64,000 bases of DNA from Gordius sp. MW1 (GCA_964036665.1 OZ038528.1:18897245-18961244), one strand, 5' to 3'. Positions 1 to 11,467 are shown, counted from the first letter of the stretch. Made by a program: numbers and translations. The notes: a model not told the origin generated them from the sequence alone.

Positions 1-155
1 TGGTGCTTAGTGAAGCTATCCTTCTCTGGTAGGGCGGACACTTCACGTTTTTTACACAGGTTTAAAGCTTCCCCACAATCGAGGTAGGAATCTTTAGAGG
101 ATGAATTACTCTTCCTATGCCCCTCTTCTTCGTTAAACGTGAGATCTACGGCCGA
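1..155 (-). CDS. Coding exon 8 (runs off the left edge)
   Basis: After acceptor GCCTCTTTAG at 156-165, a stop-free phase-0 frame runs to base 1: SAVDLTFNEEEGHRKSNSSS and onward to KREVSALPEKDSFTKH. AVDLT resembles a CtBP-docking motif. The open frame across all 155 bases, in the phase demanded by exon 7, is the evidence that this is coding. Confidence 0.55.
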
Positions 156-3100
156 CTAAAGAGGCAAAAATCATAATAACAAACACGCAAAAAACGAGAT
201 GAGATCAGCATTTATTATAAGAAAAAGTGAATTTGCTATAGTATTAAGTTGCTGCACTCTTCCTCGTTCTGCCGATTATTGTTTTTAGCGTCTTTTCCCC
301 CGATTTTAAGTGATTTGCATAAAAAAATAAAGCGTCGGGCAATGTTATAAGTTCTAACCTAACCCGTCCGTATTTTATATCTCCCGCCTCCAAAAAACCA
401 AAGAATTAAACCAAACACCGTATGACAATTCATCTAACAAACTATTAAATATTATATATTGCAAATACAATTTGGCACACAATATCAAATAAAACACCGA
501 TCCCATACAATCGTTGTTTATGATTTGCATTTCATTCAATTTTTCCGTCGCTTGCGTTGCGATTAAATAAACAATTAAAAGAAATGTATACATTTAACAA
601 TATTAAAAGTGCCTACGTCGTTGGTTAAAACATCGTTGGGGCTAGTGTTAGGGTCCTGTTTGGCGGTTCGGCCTCCACACTCCATCTCAGCATACTTTTC
701 ATCGCCCGAAGGCGAGCTACTACTCTTATTAGAGTACGGTCCTCCGCTGAAAGTGCTCGATAGGTGGCTGAGGCTATCATCGGCGGGCGATAGTTTCATT
801 GCGGTACGGGGCACATCATCGCGATGATAATCGTAGTATGATGGCTGTTTTTGTAGCTTTTGCGCGACGGTGTTTTTCGTTAGGTGAGCGTGTAGCACGT
901 TATTCGCTTGGAGGTATTTGTTGCAGGTCGCGGGTAGGGCCGTGCTCGTGGCCACAGGGTTGGTGGGAGTGTGATTGTATTGGGAATTATGCAATTGCCT
1001 ATGGTGCTGCTGCTGTTGCGAAGGAGTGTTTTTACAGGCTGCCCGACTCGTTCCTAGAGGTGTGTGTAATGGAATAATTTTAGTTAAATATTTAGATCTT
1101 TGTGTTTAAACAATATATGTCTTTTTGTTTTACGTTTAAATATGTGACTTCGTCTATGTACAAATAAATTCTAAGATTAAAACAAAAATTAAATCGATGA
1201 GACGCGCTTCTAAACCATAGATTCCCTCTCGAAACAAATTTATAAATAAGCTTCACCCAAAACTGAGCATCTACGTGGATGGCACAAAACGACCATGATG
1301 CGAATAACAATATTAAATTTAGCTTATTACAAAAAAATCTTGCATCCAATAGATTATCTTACCCGAGCCGAGGTCAGAGTAATGCTGTAAAAGTTTGGGG
1401 TCGAAGGTGGGCTGGTATTGGGGTGGGAAGGATGATAGAGTATCGTTAAGGCCCAAGTGACCTAGCATGTAGTAATAAGGATTAGACGCTAAAAGGGAGG
1501 AGGGATACAATGTGGAGGCAAAGTCTTTGCCCATATAGCCGCTAGCTGCTAATGCGTTAGGGTCCAAGAGATTATGCTGTTGTTGAAACATACTCATCAG
1601 GTATTGCTGCTGCTGCTGCTGTTGATAATAATACAGCGCCGCGTTGGCTACTAAAGGATGCATTAGTTGTTGTTCGGCCATGGGATGGTGGGCAATAGAT
1701 TGAGGTTGTAAATTGTCTTCTTGAAATTTAACTTGTTGCCCCGTCGGTACTCGACTTTTAGGCGTATTTGTGGAGGGGCTAGAGCTACTTTCGTGAAAAG
1801 TTTGGCGGCCGTTCGTGACTAGAACTTGGTGTGCATCTGGGCCGGGCGATGCCGGAGAGTTTGGGAGACGAGATGCTAACAACTTTTTAATGGGCGTCGT
1901 GTTGACGAGGCTACAGGCGAGGGAAGGGGGAGCGGTTGAGGAGGTCAGAGTGTTGGGGGAGCTATTGTTCTGCAAAATTTAAATATTGTCATAAAATTAA
2001 TGTTTTAAAAATCTATCGACTATTGCGAACTCTAACTTTATTAAATTGTGTAACTTCATTCCAAAGATTTAAAAACCACGAATAAAGCGATGTACAGTTA
2101 GTTATTATTCTAATTTTATACACTTAAGACTAGAAATTAGTGTTGTAAAATCGCTGGGTTTTGTTTGGCTGACCTGTGGTTTTAGTCGACTAAACCTAAA
2201 CAGACCAATGGTCCACCTCTAGGCTTAGCCAAAATTCGAAAAATAAACCAAAGTCGGCCGTTAGTCCTAGTCGAACCAAAGCTCGACCGAACAAAACCCA
2301 GCCGTTTTTACAACACTACTACAAATGCTCAAATAATTATCTAAGGGTTCGAAAACGGTGGATTTAATAAGTTTTTGCCGTTGTTTGTAGTAAACAGTTT
2401 TAAGATTGATTAATCAGGCAAACTAACTATGAGAGAGGCAGTCTGGTGATGATTTTTATTGGCAAAGCGCTCGTGGCCATTTACAAAAGGTGCTGCAGTG
2501 GATTGTTGCTCTTCTTCTTCTTTCGTAGCGTCCAATACTTTGCTTATAAACTCTTTCCAATATCTTTTAGCTTTCTGAATCAGTCGGGGACTCGAGTTGA
2601 GTATCGGAAATTGGGGAAAGTCTAAACCAAATTCCGCTACAAAAAATAAAAAATGGAAATTTTAATATTTGAAACTAAACTCTTAATTTTTAAGTTAAAA
2701 ACTGGTTCTGTCGAAATTTACCGTTTTTCATAGCAATAGATGATTCTTCATCAGCTTTCGGATCGGCTTTGGTGTTATTGTGGATATTTCGAAGATCAGT
2801 TATTTTATTCCTGAGAGCCAAGTCCTGATTTTAAAAATAGACACATATTTCATTAATATCGCGCAAAAATAGTTATCAATGAGCATTTTTTACCACTATT
2901 ATTATGTTTTTACGGGAAATAGCCTCGCTTATTCGACTTCATAACTTCTAAACAATTTAACATTGAGATGAGTCAGAAATTGCCATAAATAATTAACTAG
3001 CTGCATAGCGAGGCGAAAATTAAAAAAGTGTAGGAGAGAAGTCAAGCAGACAGCTATCATAATATATTTTAGCAAAAAGTAAACAAACCAAAGAGCTCCG

Positions 3101-6100
3101 AAAAAAGCTACACGCTATTTTGATGAAACGAAAATGAAATCTGCCATGACATGAATACAACCTTAGTATTGCCAGGTCAAACTTGCAAGGTTTAACCATG
3201 TTTATCCCGATAATTAGGTGGAATAACATGTTTTATAATTAACGGAAACGTATCCCATAAAATTTGTTCATTACCCGAATATATATGTATCGTATTCGAG
3301 CGAAAAGGAATACGATTTAAATAAGAAGGTCCAGAAGGGAAGAGTTATTAGGAATTAATTGGGGGAACTTAAAGGAAAATTGGGCCGTAAAACGATAAAT
3401 TATTGGGGGATGGCCGGGCCGCGAACAGGCTCACGCGCGTACGCAGAAATATTTCTCAACTGTCTTTATTACATGGCATTAATATAATCACAACCAAGAA
3501 AATATATAATAATTAAAAGATCGCAATGTCAAAATCGCATACGATAAGATGCGTATATCGAAAATCACTCACGCGTAAGAAAAATAACAAATACGTATCA
3601 GCGCGTCGGGGGGGGGGGGGTATACGCGTACTAGAAATTAAATGTAAAAGAATAATGGTCTACGCTATGAGTGTACAACGTGTAAGATCAAAAGATTGTA
3701 CCGCGTGTTGAACTCTTAACTTTAATTTTTGAATAAGATGAGATGAGGGGGGGGGGGGGGGGGGTGTGTGGGAAGACATCTTCATCATCGTATCTCTGGA
3801 TACGCTAATTTCATTCTTCGTGTATGGGTACACGACATCTTTTCCTTTTAAAAGTCGAAGACTTAATGTATTTTCGATAGAGTTCTAAGAGCTCAGTGCA
3901 ACTATCAAGGCGGCGTTATTAACATTATAAATTTCAAACATCTGGCATCGAATACCAACTCTGGCCTTTGCTCACACGACGACTGATATATGTAAAAATC
4001 AGAGATAAAAAGGCAACGTCATGACTAACGGATTTTTCTTCCAGCTCTGTGACTCACCTAGCAACAGCCTTGACAAAACTTATAATTAATATAGATTGTA
4101 AACTGCTATCTTGAAAATTATCCTTTCTTGCCCACGAGCAGACTGTCAAATACTAGTCAAAGAAACTGCGGGGGGGGGGAATTTTAATATTGGTTAACAA
4201 TATAATTTTCATATAATAAATATATGTAAATAAATCAAGTGTATAATTCTGTCTTACAATAATATTTTAGCGGATTAAGAATTTAGGCCTTGAGAATTAG
4301 TTAGGGATGATTCTGCATAATTGATATTTTGAATAAAATCAGTTTCGGGATCTTCATTCGTTCGAAGAATTCCGCCATATGTTCTCAGACATATTGGAAT
4401 TTCCACTGAATTATGTTTGCGGTTTAAATTTGGTAGCCAATTGTTCGAAGGAATTGTTTTCTTCCTCCGTCTCCCAATATTTCCGAATCATGGATTGGTT
4501 CGATTGTTTTAGTAGAATAATCTTATCCGATATCCCTGCGCTGTGACGGTTGTTCATGGCAAACGGGATTGGAATAATTTTATTCAATATCCCTGCACTG
4601 TGACGATTTTTCATGGCAAACGGGATGTTCCTGGAATAATTTTATCCGAATAATTTTATCCATTCCATTCAGAAGAAGGGGCGGGGCGGCAATTTGAATT
4701 CCAAATTAATTTTTCTGTATAAATTATTTCCTTTTTCGTTTTGTAGAATAATTCCTGGTTTCCTCCATCGGGCGTGAGTAGAATATCTGACACCAAATAT
4801 CGTATTCGATGCGAAAAAAGGAATACGATTTAAATAAGAAGGTCCAGAAGGGAAGAGTTATTAGGAATTAATTGGGGGAACTTAAAGGAAAATTGGGCCG
4901 TAAAACGATAAATTATTGGGGGATGGCCGGGCCGCGAACAGGCTCACGCGCGTACGCAGAAATATTTCTCAACTGTCTTTATTACATGGCATTAATATAA
5001 TCACAACCAAGAAAATATATAATAATTAAAAGATCGCAATGTCAAAATCGCATACGATAAGATGCGTATATCGAAAATCACTCACGCGTAAGAAAAATAA
5101 CAAATACGTATCAGCGCGTCGGGGGGGGGGGGGGTATACGCGTACTAGAAATTAAATGTAAAAGAATAATGGTCTACGCTATGAGTGTACAACGTGTAAG
5201 ATCAAAAGATTGTACCGCGTGTTGAACTCTTAACTTTAATTTTTGAATAAGATGAGATGAGGGGGGGGGGGGGGGTGTGTGGGAAGACATCTTCATCATC
5301 GTATCTCTGGATACGCTAATTTCATTCTTCGTGTATGGGTACACGACAATATGTATGGAGAAAAAACTTTATCGTTTTTAAACATCAATTTATAATTAAT
5401 ATCTGATCGCGAGAGGAGGTTTGGTAATGATTTAGGGAGAAACAATATGAATAATTTTTAGTTAACCACAATGTCGCTTTATATCAATGTAAAAAATCAT
5501 GGACGTGTCCTTCTTGCCTCTTTCCTAACTACACCTAGAGCCCTGCACGGGCCGCCAAAAAAAAAATTTAATCTGGCCTCGGGCTCGGGTCTAGCTTGAT
5601 GGGTCAACACGACCCGAGGCCCGAGCCCAGCCCGAGGCAAAATCTAGCTAGAAGATTATGTTTAAACTCTTACTAATTCCTTTGTTGAGTAGGCTATTTA
5701 GAGGAGATAAAATATTTTTAGGTTAAATGAAAGGTGCGGGTGGGTATTCTGAATAACACTATTATAAATTTACATTTCAAATTGGTCTGTTCATGTTTAG
5801 TCGACTAGGACTAAGGGTGGACCAAACAAAACCCAGCCGTTTCCACGACACTAAACACACGTCGTATCAAATTCACGATTAAAACTTCAAATTTATAAAA
5901 TGTGTTGCATAAGTTTTTACCAGGGGCTTTGAGGGTATTATTTCGTCGCCCGAGGGTGATGCTGGTGACGCAGTGTAAAAATTGTCGGATTTCGAGCTAG
6001 TGGGCGACGCTAGTGTAGCCACGCGATAATTATTCAACCAGTCACTCTGGGTTTCTAATTTAACGATTTAACAATCGGTTATAATGAATTATATCCATGG

Positions 6101-8617
6101 GTGTAGCCAGGGGGTGGCAGGAAGGGGCGACTTCCCCCCTCTATTTCAAAAGTTCTTTGATGTTTATTTTAATTATGTCTAAATTTTCACTAAGTTTTCA
6201 TTTTGCTCCTCCCCAAATCATTATTGCCCCCCCACCCTCTTAATTCCAATCCTGGTTACGCGCATGAATATATTCCACTCACACATGGAGTAAAACGAAG
6301 GCTTTTAACATCAAAAAGAAAAAATCTGAATCAATGACATACTATTGCAAATGTAAATACTAAATATTAACTCCACCTCCCCCACAAAATTAAATAATTT
6401 TTTAAATACCACCGTTTTACCAAAACTAAACACATTTTATTTACAGCTATATAACCCGTTTAAAAACGAGAATGCTCCATGTTGATTGCGAGCGTCTTAT
6501 GCTAGGATACATGGGCGTAGATAGGGGGAGGCAAAGAGGGGCTAAACTCATTCCCCTCCCTAAATTTCAAATTTCTTTTCTAACCTAAGTGTAAAAAAAT
6601 TTTAATCATTTTTTTGCCCGTCCGTATATCATTATGCCCTCCACCTCCTCCAATTCAAATCTTGGCTAAACTCAAACGTGGATAAAGCAAACGTGATGTT
6701 TCCTTTGTTTATTAAGTATAAAATGTAGCCGCCCCATTAATTTATTAAGTCAACCCCCAAAATATTGAGTAATTTTTTGGGGTGGAATCACCTAGGGGTG
6801 ACTTGTGACCTTGTGAGACAAAAATATATGAATAAAAAACTTTTTAAACTAGTTGACAATTACATTAAGACTCAGGGCAATATAGGGATGAGTCTTGCGC
6901 TTTTTATGTTATACGTCATTGATATAGTTATTAACAAGATATGGAACGCTGCCAAGGGCCAAGCATTCGACCCCTGCCCATTGATCTCCCCAATTTATAA
7001 TTTCAGAGCATCGCCCGAAAATTAAAGCGTTAAACTATTTTTAATGACCAAATCGCCAGAATTTGAAATTTCCAAACATAGGCATAGCCAGGGAGAAGAG
7101 GGAGGGGCGGCTGCCCCCCCCCTAAATCCAAATTTCTTTGAAATTTATTAAAAATTATGGCTAAAATATCAAAAAATTATCATTTTGCCCCTCCCTAAAT
7201 CATAATTGCCCCCCGCTCTAATTCCAATGCTGGCTACGTTAACATATTTCCTAAGAAGTACTGGGTATTAAGTCAAGCCAAATGACGATTCAAAAGTGGG
7301 TGTGGGAAAAGGAAATAACATTAAATTGACCATAAAAAAGCACGGTTTAGAATTTAGAAAGCTCAGCCCTGACATATCAATTACGACCTTTTGTTTAATT
7401 TCCAAAATTTCACCGATTTTATAAAATAAAAGTTAGAAAACAGAGGTCAAAATCGCTACCAAAAAGGCATACAATAACCAGCACCTAGTAGGGGAGTCAT
7501 GGGCGTAGCCAGGGGCAAATGACAAAAAATTTATTTTTTAATACAAAAATTCTCGAAAATAAAAAAATTAATGTCTTGCCCCGCCCCCTAATTGAACTTA
7601 ATACGATTTCGCCCCCCCCTAATCCAAAACCTGGCTAGGCCCATGGGGGAGTCAATGATCGCGTATCGCAAGCAAAATTATACAATAATTTTAACTTAAA
7701 AATACCGGAAGCAATTAGAGGCGGTGGTCCGTTGTGGGTTAGACTAGGGGAATTTGGTAGTATTGATGAAGAAGAACGACCAAAACTTGCTAATTTTTTA
7801 GGGCCTGGCGAGGGGTCGTCATCCTCGTGTACCCTTTTGAGCGAAGAGTTTTGGGGAGATTTGGTGGTACTAATGGAGTTATCCTGATTGCAACCGGCCT
7901 GCTGGTGTGAGGAGAGATCATCGAGGTTAGTAGTAGTGTGGGCAGTATGCGTTGTTGATCTAGGTGGTGGGCTGCTGCAGTCCGCCATGTCGTGCAAGAG
8001 ACTGTGGTTAGAAATGGCTGCGGCTAGTAGCAATTTCTTCTTGTAATTATTATTCAAGTGGTCCAACTTGGCAGATTGATGCCCCTTGTTAAGACCTTGA
8101 GTGGCTACGGGTGCCTGAAACCCCGGAAAATTTGATTCGGCCCTCAGTAGAGCAGCAGTGGGTGGATCGATGATGAAAGAGGGAATAGAATTCATCTTGA
8201 GGTCAGCCTGAAAGCAAAAATTAATAATGGATATTGGGTAAGTAATGGTAAAATGTAAGGTTAAATATGCGTTGAGCGTTGTTAATTAGTTTGCGCCCGC
8301 CGAGAGGTGTACACACAGCAATAACCTACACCTAGCTAGCTAGCTAGCTACACAAAATTTACTGCTAACTGGTTGGCCGGGGCAGCGAAAAACATTGCTG
8401 AAATGTGTATGGCCTTAGTAATGAAAAATAGATACACAAATAACATACATCTCTCTCTATAAGGTAATTAAGGTTTAAATAATCTGACCGCTCAAAGGTA
8501 AGCGGAGGGTAGTGTTGCTATGCGCATTGAAAAAATAGCTTATTTATTTAAAACAAAATCTGACCAAAATAATGTAAAGAGCGTTATATTTTGAATACGA
8601 CTTACTATGGCAGACAT
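1..8617 (-). CDS. Multi-exon gene, low-complexity nuclear regulator-like protein (3' end off window)
   Basis: Hand-built gene model, minus strand. Exons: 8606-8617 (ATG at 8615-8617), 7706-8207, 5921-6054, 2722-2824, 2428-2636, 1363-1969, 617-1053 (or 599-1053) and 1-155. Every junction has AG/GT borders and the phases chain (0,1,0,1,0,1,0) without a stop, giving about 720 codons open at the left edge. The protein is rich in Ser, Pro, Asn and Gln, with a Gln run and His/Tyr-rich stretches and no recognised folded domain. Joining exons 3 and 4 creates PLDLA, and exon 8 has AVDLT; both resemble the PxDLS motif that recruits the corepressor CtBP. This suggests a transcriptional regulator in the nucleus. 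An E93/Mblk-1/LCOR-like factor is conceivable, but its helix-turn-helix domain is not in view. The intron model is seen in the sequence; the function is inference. Confidence 0.7.
599..1053 (-). CDS. Coding exon 7
   Basis: The acceptor CACCTCTAG|GAACGAG restores GTSRAACKNTPSQQQQHH in frame with exon 6. Two phase-0 donors are possible, ending the exon at 617 (GTAGGC) or 599 (GTTAAA). If unspliced, the frame stops at 575. The content is His/Gln-rich, then Ser-rich with SPSGDEKYAEMECGG. Confidence 0.65.
1363..1969 (-). CDS. Coding exon 6 with Gln run
   Basis: Acceptor TTTTGCAG|AAC, consensus donor CTCGG|GTAAGA. It encodes a Ser/Pro-rich half and a Tyr/Leu/Gln-rich half with seven consecutive Gln, partly from a pure GCT/CAG tract near 1605-1622, followed by YLMSMFQQQHNLLDPNALA. 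Such Gln/Tyr/Leu stretches are common in activation or prion-like regions of animal transcription factors. Confidence 0.75.
2138..2318. mobile_element. hAT-type MITE, TAGTGTTG family
   Basis: The inverted ends are TAGTGTTGTAAAA and TTTTACAACACTA, with subterminal GGGTTTTGTTTGG mirrored on the other side. It is flanked by ctagaaat and ctacaaat (7 of 8), an 8-bp duplication. 181 bp, no coding capacity. It lies in intron 5 of the minus-strand gene. Confidence 0.75.
2428..2636 (-). CDS. Coding exon 5
   Basis: Acceptor TTTTTTGTAG|CGG, donor ATA|GTTAGT. It encodes AEFGLDFPQFPILNSSPR followed by LIQKAKRYWKEFISKVL, a likely amphipathic helix and the most ordered-looking segment of the protein. It is the best part to use for a homology search. 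Confidence 0.7.
2722..2824 (-). CDS. Coding exon 4
   Basis: Acceptor AAAATCAG|GAC, donor AACG|GTAAAT. It begins DLALRNKITDLRNIHNN, so the splice joins to KPL-DLA and makes PLDLA. The rest is charged (Lys/Asp/Glu). Confidence 0.65.
3288..3837 (-). repeat. 3' LTR
   Basis: Differs from the other LTR mainly in the lengths of two poly-G runs (13 against 14, and 18 against 15) and a few bases near the start. The near identity points to recent insertion. Confidence 0.85.
4486..4660 (-). repeat. Short tandem units inside the LTR element
   Basis: Two to three units of roughly 60 bp share AATATCCCTGC and TTCATGGCAAACGGGAT. On the minus strand they give a 67-codon frame with the repeated phrase NRHSAGI. 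It is not recognisable as gag. Confidence 0.5.
4798..5348 (-). repeat. 5' LTR
   Basis: Second copy of the direct repeat. In minus orientation it begins TGTCGTGTACCCATACACGA, which includes a small inverted repeat (GTGTA/ATACAC). Confidence 0.85.
5538..5645. mobile_element. GCCCG-rich hAT-like remnant
   Basis: Starts AGAGCCCTGCACGGGCC and holds mirrored CTCGGGCTCGGG / CCCGAGGCCCGAG blocks, so it folds back on itself. It resembles the GCCCG-rich families at 33.9, 53.2 and 56.5 kb. Ends are not well defined. Confidence 0.4.
5783..5853. mobile_element. TAGTGTTG-family MITE, right-end fragment
   Basis: Contains TTTAGTCGACTAGGAC and ends CCAAACAAAACCCAGCCG then a mutated CACGACACTA. The left half is missing. 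Confidence 0.5.
5921..6054 (-). CDS. Coding exon 3
   Basis: This short exon contains SDWLNNYRVATLASPTSS and ends ...IIPSKPL at donor CTG|GTAAAA. It enters in phase 1 and leaves in phase 0, as required by both neighbours. Its last three residues supply the first half of the CtBP-like motif. Confidence 0.65.
6096..6266. mobile_element. CATGGGCG-family MITE
   Basis: Diverged ends (CATGGGTGTAGCCAGG ... CCTGGTTACGCGCATG) with imperfect flanks (6 of 8). It lies in intron 2 of the minus-strand gene. Confidence 0.7.
6510..6675. mobile_element. CATGGGCG-family MITE, decayed
   Basis: Left end CATGGGCGTAGATAGG is clear; the right end is eroded (CTTGGCTAAACTCA). It lies in intron 2 of the minus-strand gene. 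Confidence 0.55.
7077..7238. mobile_element. CATGGGCG-family MITE
   Basis: Ends CATAGGCATAGCCAGG and GCTGGCTACG. The interior has the usual GGGGCGGCTGCCCCCC step and the 'aaatca-attgcccc' right arm. In intron 2. Confidence 0.65.
7498..7645. mobile_element. CATGGGCG-family MITE
   Basis: Ends CATGGGCGTAGCCAGG and CCTGGCTAGGCCCATG; 7 bp (ggggagt) is repeated on both sides. It stops 60 bp short of coding exon 2. Confidence 0.75.
7706..8207 (-). CDS. Coding exon 2
   Basis: The acceptor is preceded by a pyrimidine tract (TTTTTGCTTTCAG) and the donor is TCCG|GTATTT; it leaves phase 1. The peptide begins ADLKMNSIPSFIIDPP, then turns Ser/Thr/Pro-rich with the charged stretch KRVHEDDDPSPGPKK, which looks like a nuclear-localisation-type patch. 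Confidence 0.7.
8606..8617 (-). CDS. First coding exon (4 codons)
   Basis: Encodes only M-S-A-I, followed by a strong donor (ATA|GTAAGT). It joins in phase 0 to the next exon, giving MSAIADLKMNSIPSF. Upstream the same frame meets a TAG about 25 codons back, so the ATG at 8617 is the likely start. The alternative is that translation starts at the Met just inside exon 2 (at 8195). The 5' UTR exon limit is not visible. Confidence 0.5.
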
Positions 8618-9055
8618 GACCGCGTTGTCTTGATTGATTAAACGGTGTAGCCAAATCGAAAGTATAAGCCAAATCTATCGCCGTATGTAAGGCAGAAGTT
8701 TGCTGATTTCTCTATTATCCGCGAGCAGGGGGGCGCTGAAGATGATTAGAATAAAAAATGGAGGTAGGTAAAAGATTTACTTATTTTGTGAAGAAAAAAA
8801 TCAACGCCGATTAAAGCAAAAATATGAAGAATAAAAAAGTGTTATGCGTTAATGAAATAATTCAGACAGAAAAAACATATATAAAGGGGGGGAGGGGGGG
8901 GGGGAGAGTGGTGCAAGAGAACCGAGGAAGGCCACCCTGCACTTGTCCAAATAAGTACACATCAAAAGAGGGCCATTATAAATGAAATCACGGGGCTAGG
9001 GTTGTGCAAGGGGAGGGTGAGTATTTCCATCTCTATAAAGTTAAGCAGCTCTTAT
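8618..9055. other. Probable 5' flank of the minus-strand gene
   Basis: Sequence upstream of the predicted first coding exon. It holds a G-run (8887-8902) next to a TATATAAA-like stretch at 8877-8886. No promoter element can be assigned with confidence. Confidence 0.25.
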
Positions 9056-9233
9056 CATGGGCGTAGCCAGGGGGGGGGGCAGGGAGGGGCGGCTGCCCCC
9101 CTCTAAATCCAAAAAATTGTTAAAGTACATTAAAATTATGGCTAAAATTTCAAAAAATGTTCATTTTGCCCCTCCCTAAACATCCCTAAATCATTATTGC
9201 CCCCCTCTAATTCCAAAGCTGGCTACGCCCATG
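9056..9233. mobile_element. CATGGGCG-family MITE
   Basis: Intact inverted ends, an 8-bp perfect duplication (gctcttat), and GGGGCGGCTGCCCCCC inside. 178 bp. Confidence 0.9.
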
Positions 9234-11467
9234 GCTCTTATCAAGGAAAGGTCTGGTCTATTGGCTGAGTAAAAAGGGTAATCATTTTAAATGTATATAT
9301 ATAGAGTTCACAAATTGGGAGAGGAACCTTCGGCGGGCAATGTGATGTGGGGGGTAGAGGGTACACACAAATGCACGCTGTAAACACTCTACTCTATCAT
9401 CCCCCTCTCAATTCATTCAATGCATGTGTGTGTAGTGTGTGTACTGCCAAATTCGCTGGCTCATAACTCTGTCCGGTCAACCCCCTCCCCCGATCCCACC
9501 CTTTTAAAGTACACTGGTGATGGGGGTGGTAGTGCTTGTTAAAATTGCAATTTTGTCAAAAGACGCTACCCCCTCACTAATCTAGTAATAGCCGACAGAC
9601 AGGTAAAAAAAACAAAAACATGATCGAGAGCCAAGGGCTGGCTGCAGGACAATATAGGAGGGGAGGTAGACGCAGGGGGCGGTTACGAATTGCTAAAAAA
9701 AATGACGATCGCAAAGGACGGGTACACGGGCGTAGTAGTACAAAAACAACGCACTGCTGAACTGTCGCGATGATTCGTAAGCGTTACAATAACCTTGCAA
9801 GCCCCCGCCCAGGAGGACACTAGCCTCGGACGCGATGTCATGCCATATCTCGTTTTGACCCTCCAGTACACCCCATATAAAAAGCGTGTCTGCTTTGAAA
9901 GAATTGGTAGGTAGTGTATGTTAATATCATCGCCTTATACAAAAAAGAGGGTTCGGAAGTTCTTGAGGGTTGCCCCAGCCAGACATCGTCTATGAACCCA
10001 AAGATTTACGTGCATTACACATATACATAAATAAATGAAATGCACACACGTATGAGGGGGTGTTTTTGCTAAAATAAAAATAATAATTTTACGAAAATGG
10101 TCGTGGGATGAGGTGAAAACGTGATCAACAAATAACATGGCAAACAATCAGTAACCGTTTATGATGGGGTTCAAATGAAAAAAGGGTGGTATTGATGATT
10201 CATGTTATTTGGGTAGAACAAAGAGGGGGAGGGACTGGACCTGGGCAGTTTGAGATTTAAATGCAGTAAACTGAGTACAACAGACGCATAACCCCGTGCT
10301 GGAAGGGCAAGGGGGTGGGGAAGAAAATGTTATAATCGAGAAAAGGAATACATTATACATATAGAGAGATGAGAAGGGCATTTTGCTTAGCACCCCATCC
10401 AACCCTCCAACATGTAATCATCATGTAATAATATGGAAATATTATGTGCGTAGTAACAGGGAGGAAAAGAGCCTAGTGATTGCTACAATGACTAGACAGA
10501 CATTGGGGTGGGTGGGGGACGATAGGGCAGCAGCCGAGCCCGAGCAAAAACAATTCAAAAATGAACTTGTGTGCTGCCCCTATGTTAGGAGGGGCAAAGA
10601 GAAAGTATCCGTAGACGAATGAACCTGTTATATTTTTTTCTATGTTTTATGTTGAAATAATAAATACTATTAGGTAGCTAAGCTAGTCGAGCCAGCGCAC
10701 ACGAGCACAACATTAATATTATCATCATCATCATCATCGGGGTCAATGTACACGATGGCTGGGCATATGCCCAACCCTGCAGCATTCCTTTCCCAAAACA
10801 ACACACGTAAATGCACCCCTTACTCTTTTTTTACCCTTACAACCCCTCAAAATTTTTACGATTAGTAACTATGAGGGTGGTGGGTGGCTATGCCAATATT
10901 TTTTGGAAAAACTAATAACGCCATTTATTTCGTGGGCGTGCTTAGTCAGAATATGAATTGGAGGGAAACGGCAAAAGCCTTTTAAATTACTTGGGGAGGC
11001 GGTTTTACTAAAATTTTAAGCCATATTTAAGGTAATTAAACTAATTGGGGGCAACCAACCCACCCTGACTTCAAGGTAACTTAAAAAACAGTAATTAAAA
11101 GGGGCGGGGGACGATTTGACCCAAACTAAATGAATATTCTTAGAAATCATATTTAAAATAGAACATCGCCCTTCTGTGTTGATTAAGCTAAGCTAAATTT
11201 TACACAAAAAAGGTGATTTTAGAGGCAATGGGAAAGGGAGGGAGGGAGGTACACTTGAGTACACAAACCTTCCTATATTTTATTAGCTTGTCGATCGAGA
11301 CGCGCTATCATCGTTGATGAAAGTGTTGACGGTGTGTGATCGCAGTCAATGATGATGATGATGCGTCTCCTTTATATATTACCTTTAAAAACCTTCTTAT
11401 CCCAGCGCGCTAATATTTTTATTTGAATTTAGATGGCAACACAGTCTCTGAATTAAAGGGGTAAGAC
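9234..11467. other. No gene seen; GC-richer than surroundings, microsatellites
   Basis: Largely free of recognisable transposons. Contains ATC/GAT triplet runs at 10720-10738 and 11350-11362 and GT/CA-rich DNA at 9420-9445. Several 60-80-codon frames lack any protein-like signal. It could be regulatory DNA upstream of the minus-strand gene. Confidence 0.3.

Larger units (their letters stand above)
3288..5348 (-). mobile_element. Small, young non-autonomous LTR retrotransposon
   Basis: Two near-identical direct repeats of about 550 bp flank about 960 bp of internal DNA. The whole is bordered by a 5-bp duplication, atatg (3283-3287 and 5349-5353). In minus orientation each LTR starts TGTCGT and ends ACGATA. 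Two bases inside the 5' LTR lies TGGTGTCAGA (4786-4795 on plus), a tRNA-primer-type site. A purine tract sits directly against the 3' LTR (3838-3854). The internal part has no gag/pol frame, so it depends on another element (TRIM-like). It sits inside intron 3 of the minus-strand gene. Confidence 0.85.

Noticed and set aside
3526-3711. 61-codon plus frame in the left LTR
   Set aside because: It includes a poly-G run read as Gly, lies inside an LTR, and is shifted by run-length change in the other LTR.
6765-7025. 86-codon plus frame inside intron 2
   Set aside because: Flanked by MITEs, opposite to the host gene, with no splice or family evidence; composition alone is not enough.
10720-11362. 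ATC/GAT triplet clusters considered as a coding repeat or CRISPR-like array
   Set aside because: Only short pure microsatellites with no spacers and no open frame context.
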